A DNA stretch of 18,818 nt from Deinococcus marmoris (GTDB lineage: Bacteria > Deinococcota > Deinococci > Deinococcales > Deinococcaceae): contig NZ_MSTI01000106.1 in the NCBI RefSeq assembly GCF_001949125.1, forward strand, positions 1 to 18,818. Reading direction: 5' to 3'. Each line of letters starts with the position of its first letter. Positions within the stretch are counted from its first letter, which is position 1. Below, in pieces: positions 1-9,144 of this stretch. The notes beneath the pieces were generated by a model that saw only the letters and a list, made by a program, of their open reading frames with translations, was not told where the DNA came from and searched no databases. The position numbers and the translations under genes were made by a program.

Positions 1-442
1 TGCCGGCGCTCCCGCAGGCGGCTCGGGCGAGGACGGCGGCGTCACGGCCCGCGCAGGTGGCGGGGGCGGCGGCACCGGGGGCAGCGAGGACCGCCTGCTG
101 AACTGCACGGTGGTGGTGGACGTGCGTGGTTTTCCCACATTCCAGCGCGCCCAGTCCAGCTTCGTGTTCGCGCAGGGCGGAGGCCAGCTCTGGCCCGACG
201 CGGCCCTGATCCAGGGGGTCAGCAGCCAACTGGTGCAGGAGGGCAGCCTCCAGACCTACATCACCAGCGAGGGCCAGATCGGCGACTTTAAAAACGTCAC
301 GCGCGTCAAGGCACAGGCGGTGCAGGCCACCAAATTCGCCCCCAGCAGCAATTACATCACCGACGCCGTGCTGTCCGCCCCCGCCGCCGCCCAGTTCCGC
401 TCGGCGGGCAAGGCGTGCCGGGTGGTGTACTTCAAGGATTGA
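1..442 (+). CDS. 3' end of an envelope protein with an LPP20/FlgT-like C-terminal region (partial)
   Basis: The reading frame is open from base 2 to the TGA at 440-442, so the start lies outside the window. The visible part opens with a Gly/Ala/Ser-rich linker (about 30 residues, including a run of six glycines), followed by a compact domain beginning LLNCTVVVDVRG. The domain has the spacing I associate with LPP20 and FlgT-like lipoproteins: a hydrophobic strand with VDxRG, a middle part with an 'LWPD' turn, then VTRVKAQAV and a last segment TDAVLSAPAAAQFR...CRVVYF. Two cysteines (LLNC and KACR) could form a disulfide, which would fit an exported protein. The coding frame is clear; the family call rests on pattern memory only and could be wrong. 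The next gene starts 84 bases downstream on the same strand. Confidence 0.6.
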   Translation, partial: AGAPAGGSGEDGGVTARAGGGGGGTGGSEDRLLNCTVVVDVRGFPTFQRAQSSFVFAQGGGQLWPDAALIQGVSSQLVQEGSLQTYITSEGQIGDFKNVTRVKAQAVQATKFAPSSNYITDAVLSAPAAAQFRSAGKACRVVYFKD

Positions 443-526
443 AGAACACAGTGAAAGACACCTTCCCCACCCTGAACGCCGGAAATCAGTTTCCCGTCAA
501 CCACAAGTCCCTAAATGGAGTGCAGT

Positions 527-1267
527 ATGCGTAAACCCACCCAACTGATGGCCCTCTTGACCCTCGTCCCCCTGCTGTCCGGCCCGGCACTGGCCTGGGT
601 GCCCCAACTGGACGAAACCGTCGCCAAGAACGTGATCGACGGCGCGTATGGCCGCCGCACCCCGGTTCCCACCTTTCTGACGATGGACCTGGGTGTCAAG
701 GACGGCCAGTTCGTCGCCGGGCCACAGGCCGTGACGGCCTTCGCAGGCGGAGCAGCCTGCGTGGACGGCTGGCTGGCCGCCCCCACCGACTACTCGGCAG
801 GCAGCCGTCCCGCCGCCCTGACGGTCAGTGGGCAGGCCGATCAACTGTTCTTCCAGGCCCAGGACGCCCGCGATTCCTTCAAGAACCTGAGCGTCACGGA
901 CGCATTGACCGGGGACTACGCCAGCAAGAGGCTCGCCAGCGGAGAACTCCGGGTGGACATCAATGTGCGCGGCCTGCCCACCGAACAGGCCCGCAACGCC
1001 TATCTGGTCCGCATGAAGGACAAGGACGGCAAGCTGGTGGCCCCGGTCCGCTCCACCTACGTCAACGACTTCAAACTGGTGGACGCCGCCCAGCCCGCCA
1101 CACCTGCGACAGCCGCCACAGGCCCGTATCAGGGCACGCTGGTCTACTACTTTGAACCCCTCAAGGCCGGGCTGGCAGCGGGGGCCAAGATGGACCTGCT
1201 GATCAAGACCGAGGCCGACAGCGACTGCGCCTACAGCGTGGTTGTGGACCTGAGCAAGTTCCAGTAG
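527..1267 (+). CDS. Secreted protein of unknown function
   Basis: This 246-residue protein has a clear Sec signal peptide: a basic N-terminus (MRKPTQ), a hydrophobic core (LMALLTLVPLLSG) and a cleavage site after PALA at about residue 23. I chose the ATG at 527 over the in-frame ATG at 515 because GGAG at 517-520 lies six bases before it and the signal peptide then has normal length. The mature protein has two cysteines, one in GGAACVDGW and one near the C-terminus (DSDCAYSV), which may pair. There is an Ala/Pro/Thr-rich stretch at about residues 187-199 (QPATPATAATG). I recognise no domain. It may share a transcript with the partial gene upstream and is followed by a terminator. Confidence 0.8.
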   Translation: MRKPTQLMALLTLVPLLSGPALAWVPQLDETVAKNVIDGAYGRRTPVPTFLTMDLGVKDGQFVAGPQAVTAFAGGAACVDGWLAAPTDYSAGSRPAALTVSGQADQLFFQAQDARDSFKNLSVTDALTGDYASKRLASGELRVDINVRGLPTEQARNAYLVRMKDKDGKLVAPVRSTYVNDFKLVDAAQPATPATAATGPYQGTLVYYFEPLKAGLAAGAKMDLLIKTEADSDCAYSVVVDLSKFQ

Positions 1268-1280
1268 AACGCAACCCGAT

Positions 1281-1320
1281 CTCCACGCCTCCTCCCCATC
1301 CGGGTGGAGGTTTTTCTTTT
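1281..1320 (+). terminator. Rho-independent terminator after the secreted protein gene
   Basis: CCTCC at 1291-1295 can pair with GGAGG at 1306-1310; alternatively CTCCAC at 1281-1286 pairs with GTGGAG at 1304-1309. The hairpin is followed at once by TTTTTCTTTT (1311-1320). It begins 14 bases after the stop codon at 1265-1267, as expected for a + strand terminator. Confidence 0.75.
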
Positions 1321-1351
1321 GATGGCCGCCGTTGACCCCAGCACCCTCTAC

Positions 1352-1426
1352 TACGGGTTGCGTTAAATTCCAGAACATCCAGGAAAGCGCCGTATGTTCT
1401 TCCATACCACGCAACCCGTATTTTTT
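1352..1426. repeat. Nested inverted-repeat element (12 bp + 7 bp arms) with T6 tail
   Basis: TACGGGTTGCGT at 1352-1363 is the exact reverse complement of ACGCAACCCGTA at 1409-1420. Inside it AGAACAT (1372-1378) pairs exactly with ATGTTCT (1394-1400). The spacers between outer and inner arms are both 8 bases, so the fold is symmetric. T6 follows at 1421-1426. A further copy, ACGCAACCCG, lies at 1269-1278 just after the upstream stop codon and could pair with the same left arm. It may be a small MITE-like repeat, a terminator-type hairpin or a structured RNA. Confidence 0.6.
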
Positions 1427-1473
1427 GCTTCTCCCTTCAGTCGGGTTGAAGTCAGGATTTCAACCGCAAAATG

Positions 1474-1479
1474 TATAAA
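1474..1479 (+). promoter_or_regulatory. -10 box for leaderless coaX
   Basis: TATAAA lies nine bases before the GTG chosen as the coaX start at 1489. The out-of-pattern ATG at 1471 overlaps this box, which argues against it as the real start. No good -35 at 16-18 bp is visible; TTGAAG at 1446-1451 is 22 bp away. Confidence 0.45.
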
Positions 1480-1488
1480 CTCCCAGGT

Positions 1489-2265
1489 GTGCCAACCTTT
1501 CCCCTTCTGGCCGTGGACATCGGCAACACCAGCACCGTGCTGGGCCTCGCGGACGAGACGCAGACCCTGACCCACACCTGGCGCGTGCGGACCAACCGCG
1601 ACGCCCTGCCGGACGATCTGGCGCTGCAACTGCACGGCCTGTTCTCGGTGGCCGGGGCGCAGGTGCCGCGCTCGGCGATCCTCAGCAGCGTGGCCCCCCC
1701 AGTGGGCGAGAATTACGCGCTGGCCCTGGAGCGGCATTACGGCGTGCAGGCGTTCAGCATCTCGGCCCTGAATCTGCCCGATGTGACGGTGGAACTGGAC
1801 ACCCCCGACGCGGTGGGCGCGGACCGCCTGTGCAACCTGTTCGGCGCAGAGAAGTACATGAACAACCACGAATATGCCGTGGTGGTGGACTTCGGCACCA
1901 GCACCAACTTCGACGTGATCGGGCGGGGGCGGCGTTTTATCGGCGGCATTCTGGCAACGGGGGCGCAGGTCAGCGCCGACGCCCTGTTCGCCCGCGCTGC
2001 CAAACTGCCGCGCATCACGCTGGAGGCCCCGGCCAGCGCCATCGGCAAGAACACGGTCCACGCGCTGCAATCCGGTCTGGTCTTCGGGTACGCCGAGATG
2101 GTGGACGGCCTCCTGCGCCGGATTCGCGCCGAACTCCCGGCCCCCGCCGTCGCCATCGCCACCGGGGGCTTTGCCCGCACCGTGGAAGGCATCTGCCGCG
2201 AGATCGAGTATTACGACGACACGCTGACCCTGCGCGGTCTGGTGGAGGTGTGGGCGAGCCGCTGA
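1489..2265 (+). CDS. coaX: Type III pantothenate kinase
   Basis: CoaX phosphorylates pantothenate, the first step of coenzyme A synthesis, in the cytoplasm. The 258-residue protein has the ASKHA-fold signatures of the family: phosphate-binding DIGNT at residues 10-14, the GADR loop at 110-113 and DFGTSTNFDV at 134-143; IGGILATGAQ follows at 151-160. Length is normal. An in-frame ATG at 1471 would add six residues. I prefer GTG at 1489 because it gives an N-terminus (MPTFPLLAVDIGNT) starting close to the first strand, as is usual, and because TATAAA at 1474-1479 fits a leaderless start there. There is no Shine-Dalgarno before either start. A btuF-like gene follows after 58 bases with its own -10 box. 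Confidence 0.95.
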   Translation: MPTFPLLAVDIGNTSTVLGLADETQTLTHTWRVRTNRDALPDDLALQLHGLFSVAGAQVPRSAILSSVAPPVGENYALALERHYGVQAFSISALNLPDVTVELDTPDAVGADRLCNLFGAEKYMNNHEYAVVVDFGTSTNFDVIGRGRRFIGGILATGAQVSADALFARAAKLPRITLEAPASAIGKNTVHALQSGLVFGYAEMVDGLLRRIRAELPAPAVAIATGGFARTVEGICREIEYYDDTLTLRGLVEVWASR

Positions 2266-2277
2266 GGTTGTCCTCAG
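2262..2277 (+). other. Small perfect hairpin at the coaX stop codon
   Basis: CTGAGG (2262-2267) pairs with CCTCAG (2272-2277) around a TTGT loop. It includes the coaX stop codon and has no T-tract, so it is not a standard terminator. It may stabilise the 3' end or be chance. Confidence 0.3.
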
Positions 2278-2311
2278 AGTGGGGGCGCGCCATCCCAGAG
2301 CAATTTCGCAT

Positions 2312-2317
2312 TACCCT
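2312..2317 (+). promoter_or_regulatory. -10 box for the leaderless BtuF-like gene
   Basis: TACCCT (TANNNT) lies exactly six bases before the ATG at 2324, and there is no Shine-Dalgarno. The same hexamer occurs five bases before the DUF427 gene at 5659. Confidence 0.5.
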
Positions 2318-2323
2318 GACCCT

Positions 2324-3250
2324 ATGACCCACGCCCTCGACACTGCCCCGGACCGCATCATCAGCCTGCTGCCCAGCGCCACCGACCTGCTGTTCGACCT
2401 GGGCCTGGGCGCACGGCTGGCCGGGGTCAGCCATTCGTGTGACCATCCGAGGGCGGCAGGGCTGCCGGTGCTGACGCGCTCCATCGTGGATTCGGGCGCG
2501 TCTCAGGCCGAGATTGACCGCGCCGTGAGCGAGGCCATGCGCGCGGGACTGGCGCTGTACAGCGTGGACGGCGAGTTGCTGGACGCCATCAATCCCGGTC
2601 TGGTGGTCACGCAGGGCGTGTGCGAGGTCTGCGCGGTCACGCCGGGAACGATTGAGGCGGCGGTGCGCTACCTCCCTGGCTGCCTGCCCGCCGCCAACGT
2701 GTTAAGCCTGGAGGGCCGCAGCGTGGCTGGGATTCTGGACGACTTGCGGGCTTTGGCTGATGCTGCCGGGGTCACGGAACTTGGCGAGGAACTGGCTGCC
2801 AATGCCCAGGTCCGCTGGGACGCCATCCAGCCCGTGTCACACAACCCGCGCGTGCTGACGCTGGAATGGGTGGACCCGCCCTTCTACGGCGGCCACTGGG
2901 TTCCCGAACAGGTGGAGCAGGCGGGGGGTGTGAACGTGCTGGGCGCGGCAGGGACAGATAGCGGACGCGCGAGCTGGGAAGAAATCACGGCGCTGGACCC
3001 CGACGTGATCGTGGTGATGTGCTGCGGCTACGGCCTGGAGAAGAACGCAGAATTTGCCCGCGAACTGCTGGCGAAAACCGAATTGCGGGCCGTCCGTGAA
3101 GGTCAACTGTGGGCCGTGGACGCCAACGCCCATTTCTCCCGCCCGGCGCTGGGCGTGGTGCGCGGCGCAGAGGTGCTGGCCGAACTGCTGCGCGGGCGCG
3201 AATGCGCGGGCGAGAGTCTGAGACTGGTCAGCCAGCCAGCCACGATCTGA
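2324..3250 (+). CDS. BtuF-like cobalamin/metal-chelate binding protein without signal peptide
   Basis: This 308-residue protein resembles the periplasmic-binding-protein class III fold (PF01497; BtuF/FecB type): RIISLLPSATDLLFDLGLGARLAGVS at the N-terminus, a second lobe with LTLEWVDPPFYGGHWVPEQVEQAGGVNVLG, then ALDPDVIVVM. In BtuF such proteins bind vitamin B12 for an ABC importer. Here no signal peptide or lipobox is present with the ATG at 2324, and the upstream GTG at 2279 does not create one, so the protein appears cytoplasmic. No permease or ATPase gene is adjacent. A CEVC pair sits at residues 100-103. The start is supported by TACCCT six bases upstream. Its last 23 bases overlap the end of the convergent kinase gene. 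The ligand is uncertain. Confidence 0.85.
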   Translation: MTHALDTAPDRIISLLPSATDLLFDLGLGARLAGVSHSCDHPRAAGLPVLTRSIVDSGASQAEIDRAVSEAMRAGLALYSVDGELLDAINPGLVVTQGVCEVCAVTPGTIEAAVRYLPGCLPAANVLSLEGRSVAGILDDLRALADAAGVTELGEELAANAQVRWDAIQPVSHNPRVLTLEWVDPPFYGGHWVPEQVEQAGGVNVLGAAGTDSGRASWEEITALDPDVIVVMCCGYGLEKNAEFARELLAKTELRAVREGQLWAVDANAHFSRPALGVVRGAEVLAELLRGRECAGESLRLVSQPATI

Positions 3251-3779
3251 CCCACGCCAGCGCCTGGGCGTGGGCATCGGATACGCCCGTGTCCAATCGC
3301 AGCAACGGCGCGTGAAGCTCCAGCGGCTCCCAGTTGGCATTTGCGGGCAGGTGGTTATGGAGGCCAGGATGGTCAATGTAGGGCCGTAATTTGGCCTCCA
3401 CCCGCCCCGCATGACGGCGTTTCAACTCGGCCATCTCGGCAGAGCAGTGAATCTGGATGATCTGCGCCCCGTGTTTCTCGGCAAGCGGAATGATGTTCAC
3501 CTCGCTCATTCCGACATAGAAATGGGTTTCCAGAATCAGGCTCTGCCCCGCCGTCAGGAGGGCGTCGGCAGCCCGGAGCATCACGAAATAACCCACCTTG
3601 CCCATCTCGCTGTGATGGGCGAGGCGCTCCTCTTCGGGCAACAGGTCCAGCAGGACTTGCTTGTAATCGTCCTTGGAGATGACTGGCAGAGCGAGTTCTC
3701 GCCCCAGAAACGCCGCCAGTGTCGTTTTCCCGGCGGCGGGCAGGCCCGTGACGACGATCAGCAGCGGGGCTGCTCTCAA
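3228..3779 (-). CDS. P-loop kinase (AAA_33/zeta-type) in the phosphate operon
   Basis: The 183-residue protein carries a Walker A motif GLPAAGKTT at residues 12-20 and has the length and layout of small AAA_33 nucleoside- or antibiotic-kinase-like proteins: a KDDYKQ segment after the first strand, an ETHFY segment after LLTAGQSLIL, and an arginine-rich lid (ELKRRHAGRVEAKLRPY). The substrate cannot be told from sequence. The start is TTG at 3777-3779, preceded by a G-rich stretch; it lies only four bases after the pit stop codon, so it is probably translated with pit. Its 3' end overlaps the convergent btuF-like gene by 23 bases. It is not a standard member of Pit operons, so a phosphate-linked role is inference. 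Confidence 0.8.
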   Translation of the reverse strand: MRAAPLLIVVTGLPAAGKTTLAAFLGRELALPVISKDDYKQVLLDLLPEEERLAHHSEMGKVGYFVMLRAADALLTAGQSLILETHFYVGMSEVNIIPLAEKHGAQIIQIHCSAEMAELKRRHAGRVEAKLRPYIDHPGLHNHLPANANWEPLELHAPLLRLDTGVSDAHAQALAWVRSWLAG

Positions 3780-3783
3780 CCCC

Positions 3784-4782
<999 letters not shown>

Positions 4783-4793
4783 AGGCAGCGGCT

Positions 4794-5428
<635 letters not shown>

Positions 5429-5432
<4 letters not shown>

Positions 5433-5468
5433 GACAAATCCTCCGTATTGTCCTCCGTTATGTCATGG
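5429..5468 (-). other. Possible start-codon hairpin with tandem Shine-Dalgarno sites
   Basis: CCATGACA (5429-5436) is the exact reverse complement of TGTCATGG (5461-5468). In the operon mRNA this places the DUF47 ATG in an 8-bp stem and both GGAGG sites in the loop. It may tune translation. The same bases form part of the Pho-box-like repeat, so the dyad could instead reflect DNA binding. Confidence 0.35.
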
Positions 5469-5477
5469 AATTGTCAG
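5448..5477 (-). promoter_or_regulatory. Pho-box-like direct repeat upstream of the phosphate operon
   Basis: On the + strand ATGTCAT (5460-5466), GGAA and TTGTCAG (5471-5477) reproduce the 7-4-7 layout of the Escherichia coli Pho box (CTGTCAT, four bases, CTGTCAC) with an 11-bp period. A third, weaker repeat TTGTCC lies at 5448-5453. Read on the operon's strand the repeats are CTGACA and ATGACA five bases apart, close to the TTAACA repeats of Bacillus PhoP. The position, 16-45 bases before the first gene of a Pit operon, makes phosphate control likely, but no regulator is in the window. Confidence 0.5.
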
Positions 5478-5575
5478 GCGGGGAAAACAGGGCGGGGTGA
5501 GCGACCAGATTTTCCGCCTTCCTTGCCCCACCCAGCTCCAATCGCCGTGCGAGCAAGTGCGGCCCGGACCGGGCG

Positions 5576-5611
5576 CAGATTGAGCAGGCACAGATTGAGC
5601 GGACACAGATG
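5576..5611. repeat. Short tandem repeat, 15-bp period
   Basis: CAGATTGAGCAGGCA (5576-5590) is followed by CAGATTGAGCGGACA (5591-5605) and a partial third copy CAGATG (5606-5611). The two full copies differ at two positions. It lies in the spacer between the phosphate operon and the DUF427 gene. Confidence 0.8.
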
Positions 5612-5647
5612 AAGGCCGGGCGACAGTGTCACCCCCACCCGCCGCCG

Positions 5648-5653
5648 TACCCT
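5648..5653 (+). promoter_or_regulatory. -10 box for the leaderless DUF427 gene
   Basis: TACCCT ends five bases before the ATG at 5659. No Shine-Dalgarno is present and no clear -35 is seen. Confidence 0.5.
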
Positions 5654-5658
5654 GAAGC

Positions 5659-5943
5659 ATGAAAGCCACCTGGAACGGAACAGTCATCGCGCAGTCGGAC
5701 AACACAGTCGTCGTGGAGGGCAACCACTACTTCCCCGCAGACAGCGTGAAGGCGGATTACCTGCGCCCAAGCGACACCCACTCGGCCTGCCCGTGGAAGG
5801 GCACGGCCAGCTACCACACGCTGGAAGTAGACGGCAAGCGCAACCCCGACGCCGCGTGGTACTACCCCCAGCCCAAGGACGCCGCCAGGGAGATCAAGGA
5901 CCGCGTGGCCTTCTGGAAGGGCGTGGAAATCACGGCAGACTGA
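5659..5943 (+). CDS. DUF427 domain protein
   Basis: The 94-residue protein is one complete DUF427 domain (PF04248). Diagnostic segments are MKATWNGTVIAQSDNTVVVEGNHYFP at the N-terminus, SACPWKGTASYHTLEVDGK in the middle and AAWYYPQPKDAAREIKDRVAFWKGVEI at the end. Its biochemical role is not established. The protein has no signal peptide and should be cytoplasmic. The start is fixed by TACCCT five bases upstream, suggesting leaderless translation. The stop codon TGA (5941-5943) begins a copy of the TGATACGGRTTCCG sequence that also forms a terminal repeat at 14858. The next gene starts 30 bases on, on the same strand. Confidence 0.93.
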   Translation: MKATWNGTVIAQSDNTVVVEGNHYFPADSVKADYLRPSDTHSACPWKGTASYHTLEVDGKRNPDAAWYYPQPKDAAREIKDRVAFWKGVEITAD

Positions 5944-5954
5944 TACGGGTTCCG
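5941..5954 (+). repeat. Isolated copy of the TGATACGGRTTCCG terminal repeat
   Basis: TGATACGGGTTCCG differs at one base from TGATACGGATTCCG, the inward-reading end of the MITE-like element at 14858 (- strand). In both places the TGA is a gene's stop codon. No partner arm was found nearby. Confidence 0.5.
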
Positions 5955-5973
5955 GGCATGGCACCATAAGGGC

Positions 5974-7044
5974 ATGACCCAGCCCCCTCCCAGCTTTCCA
6001 GAGCTGCCCATCACTGCCGCCGAACTCGCTGCGGCCCGCGCCGGGGTCACCGTCAGAGGCGGGCGCATTATGGGCACGCTGGGGGTTCTGGCGGCCCTCT
6101 CGGCGCTGGGCGGCCTGCTGGGGTTCTGGGCGTTGTGGTGGAGTTTCGGGGAATTGCCGCGCTGGCTGGCCTCGCTGAACGAACTGAGCGACGGCGATCT
6201 GCCCCAACTGAATGCCGCCGAGCTGGTCCCTGCCTGGGCGCTGCCTTCCCTGCTGGGCCTGGGCCTGCTGGCCACTGCCCTTTACGTGTGGGCCATCCTG
6301 GTGGCCCGGCAGACGGTGGGCGCAGTGTGGGACCAGACGCTGAACCCCGGCCCGGACCACACCGGGGCGCTGGAGCGCAGCGTCCGCACGGTGCGGCCCT
6401 GGATTGTGCTGGGACAGATCGCGCCGATCTTGCAGCTTCTGATCCCGCTGCTGGCGGTGCCCCTGACCTTCGGCCTGATCCGGCAACTCGATCCCCAGAC
6501 CTTCCAGGGCGTCGGTTTCGGCCCGGCAGAGATCGGGGCCATCGTGCTGGGCGTGGTGGTTCAGAGCCTGCCCACCGTGATCATCACCTGGCTGATCCTG
6601 GCGGCCATCCGGCGCTGGCTGGACGCCGTGGTGGCCCGTGCCCACACCCCCGTGCCAGTACGTCCAGCCGCGCGTGGGGTGGACCCCTGGCTGCTGTTCA
6701 CGCTGGTGCTGCTGGTGCTGGGGCTGGCGGGCTTGCTGCTGGGCGGTCTGCCCCTGCTGGCGTTCTCCGCGTTCGTGGGCAGCGCACCGCTGAACGACCC
6801 GGATCTGGCGGCGCTGGGCATCACGCCCGCCGCGCTGCGTGCCGTGCTGCTCGTCGGCGCGGCGGCCATGCTGCTGGGCGCGTTCATCTACCTGCTGCTG
6901 ACCCTGCTGATGGGCTGGTCACGCGGCTTTGCCAGCAATGTCGCCACCGTGCTGGACGCCGGATTGCCTGGGCGACCCGTGATGCCAGCCCATGATCCCT
7001 GGAGCGGCCCGGTGCAGCCCGCGCAGGGCCGGGAGCCTTACTGA
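5974..7044 (+). CDS. Six-helix membrane protein of unknown function
   Basis: The 356-residue protein has six predicted membrane segments at about residues 34-56, 89-111, 143-168, 187-212, 238-268 and 288-313. The N-terminal 30 residues and the C-terminal 40 residues (Pro-rich) are soluble. I recognise no family and see no catalytic or transport motif. AAGGG lies just before the ATG at 5974. It follows the DUF427 gene by 30 bases and may share its transcript. The downstream genes are convergent. Between its stop and the next gene (7045-7158) I see only a small GGAGA/TCTCC palindrome at 7061-7073 without a T-tract. Confidence 0.85.
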   Translation: MTQPPPSFPELPITAAELAAARAGVTVRGGRIMGTLGVLAALSALGGLLGFWALWWSFGELPRWLASLNELSDGDLPQLNAAELVPAWALPSLLGLGLLATALYVWAILVARQTVGAVWDQTLNPGPDHTGALERSVRTVRPWIVLGQIAPILQLLIPLLAVPLTFGLIRQLDPQTFQGVGFGPAEIGAIVLGVVVQSLPTVIITWLILAAIRRWLDAVVARAHTPVPVRPAARGVDPWLLFTLVLLVLGLAGLLLGGLPLLAFSAFVGSAPLNDPDLAALGITPAALRAVLLVGAAAMLLGAFIYLLLTLLMGWSRGFASNVATVLDAGLPGRPVMPAHDPWSGPVQPAQGREPY

Positions 7045-7158
7045 GCGCGCACGTTCGGCAGGGAGATGATCTCCAGGACCAGCCATCAGCCGCAGCCGAA
7101 AGCGAGACACAGAACAGGCCGCCTGAACTTTCCAGTGCGGCCCGCCACTTCCACGAGA

Positions 7159-7599
7159 TTACAGGTTGAAGAAACGCAGCAGCGGCCTCCACCACGGAAT
7201 CCCGGCCAGCGCCACCACCAGACTCAGCACCGTCCAGAGGGTCATGGCACGGAATTTGGCGGGATTCGCCACCGCCCGTTTGCTCAGGGCCGAGGCCAGG
7301 GTGGCGAAGACGGCGGCCAGCACGCCCAGGCCCAGGTGTTCCCACTGGAAGCTGGGCCGCGCGCCCGCGAACACCTGAATGTTCTGCGCGCCCAGAAACC
7401 CGTACAGCAGCAGCCCCAGCACCAGTTGCAGGCTGACGGTGCCCACGAAGGCCACCACCGGGCGGCGGTCCGCCGCGACGAAGGCCCGCCCGGAACTGAG
7501 ACCCGAGAAGCCCCGGAACAGCGCCCACACCCCGGCCAGCAGGACCAGCCAGCGGTTGATGTTGTGCAGCGTGAGCAGAATGACGTACAGGGTTGCCAT
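7159..7599 (-). CDS. Four-helix membrane protein with two conserved-position histidines (cytochrome-b-like?)
   Basis: The 146-residue protein has four membrane segments at about residues 3-29, 47-71, 86-106 and 117-137. His12 sits in TM1 (TLHNINRW) and His88 in TM3 (QWEHLGLG). Small four-helix proteins with a His in TM1 and TM3 can bind heme b, but no biochemical evidence is visible. The protein at 8663-9112 has the same layout, including the LHN triplet at the same position. The start is the ATG at 7597-7599, with TAGGCT six bases upstream. It is separated from purU by about 100 bases and probably has its own transcript. Confidence 0.85.
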   Translation of the reverse strand: MATLYVILLTLHNINRWLVLLAGVWALFRGFSGLSSGRAFVAADRRPVVAFVGTVSLQLVLGLLLYGFLGAQNIQVFAGARPSFQWEHLGLGVLAAVFATLASALSKRAVANPAKFRAMTLWTVLSLVVALAGIPWWRPLLRFFNL

Positions 7600-7605
7600 G
7601 CGCCC

Positions 7606-7611
7606 AGCCTA
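7606..7611 (-). promoter_or_regulatory. -10 box for the leaderless four-helix protein gene
   Basis: On the - strand TAGGCT lies six bases before the ATG at 7599. The same hexamer serves as the -10 box at 9174-9179 upstream of the related gene. Confidence 0.5.
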
Positions 7612-7703
7612 CGGGGCGGCGGTGGGCCGGGTCAAAGGCAAAGGGTTGAGCGTTCAGGAAAGACGCTTGAAATGGAACGTGTTTTCCCTGTCCCACACAG
7701 GTT

Positions 7704-8588
<885 letters not shown>

Positions 8589-8595
8589 GGGGTGC

Positions 8596-8601
8596 AGAAT
8601 A
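8596..8601 (-). promoter_or_regulatory. -10 box for leaderless purU
   Basis: On the - strand TATTCT is followed by seven bases and then the purU ATG at 8588. Confidence 0.5.
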
Positions 8602-8631
8602 CGGGAGCGGTGCGCCCGCCGATCCGCGCCT

Positions 8632-8676
8632 TTTAGCTGTGATGCCGTTAGCTCTGGGGCAGTTAGCTCAGGCCGC
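8632..8676. repeat. Degenerate 15-bp tandem repeat at a stop codon
   Basis: TTTAGCTG (8632), GTTAGCTC (8647) and GTTAGCTC (8662) recur with an exact 15-bp period. The last copy carries the stop codon of the four-helix protein gene (AGC TAA on the - strand), so each unit offers the same Ser-stop in frame. Confidence 0.6.
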
Positions 8677-9112
8677 CGCGTGCGTACAGGCCGCCGATGA
8701 TAAAAGTCATCAGCACAAAGGCCAGCGAGGCCACTGTCAGGCCCAGCGCCTTGACTGAGCTGTCGCGCGCGTCGCGCTTGGGGAGCCAGTAGTACAGCAT
8801 CACCAGACCCAGCGCACCCAGACCGCCCAGGTAATGGACGTACTTCTGCACGGTGCCCAGCCCCTGATCCAGCAATTTGATGCCGATCAGCGCCTGAACC
8901 ATCAACGCGATCTGAAAGGCGATCAGGGCCGCGTTCTGCCAGCCGCCCAGCGCGGGGCTGCGGGGTGAATCCGTACCGCCCGAAGTCTGGCCGCCCGAGG
9001 TTTTGAGGGTGGCGAGGCCACGCCAGTTGAGAAGCACGGTGGCAATGGCCGCCAGCACGACGATACCGCCAATGGCGTTGTGAAGGGCAGGCTGAATGAT
9101 GATCTCGTCCAT
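8663..9112 (-). CDS. Four-helix membrane protein, relative of the 7159-7599 protein
   Basis: The 149-residue protein has membrane segments at about residues 9-29, 58-79, 92-110 and 122-143. His11 (ALHNAIGG) and His93 (KYVHYLGG) fall in TM1 and TM3, as in the 146-residue protein on the other side of purU; a Gly/Ser/Thr-rich loop replaces the short loop between TM1 and TM2. Heme binding is possible but unproven. A good Shine-Dalgarno (AAGGAG, - strand) stands about nine bases before the ATG at 9110-9112. It has its own promoter (TTGACG, 17 bp, TAGGCT) with a palindrome just after the expected start site, so it is probably under a repressor. Confidence 0.88.
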   Translation of the reverse strand: MDEIIIQPALHNAIGGIVVLAAIATVLLNWRGLATLKTSGGQTSGGTDSPRSPALGGWQNAALIAFQIALMVQALIGIKLLDQGLGTVQKYVHYLGGLGALGLVMLYYWLPKRDARDSSVKALGLTVASLAFVLMTFIIGGLYARGGLS

Positions 9113-9144
9113 GATTTTGAACTCCTTGGAAAGTGGCTGGGCAG

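Noticed and set aside
5458..5477. Possible RDRM site (DdrO/PprI radiation-response palindrome)
   Set aside because: TTATGTCAT matches one half of the known palindrome, but the other half does not fit, and the operon is a phosphate one. The direct-repeat reading explains the bases better.
7061..7073. Terminator between the convergent genes at 7044 and 7159
   Set aside because: The palindrome has only five pairs and no T-tract on either strand.
7614..7646. G-quadruplex near the 7159-7599 promoter
   Set aside because: The G-runs are short and the loops reach about ten bases, beyond the usual limit.
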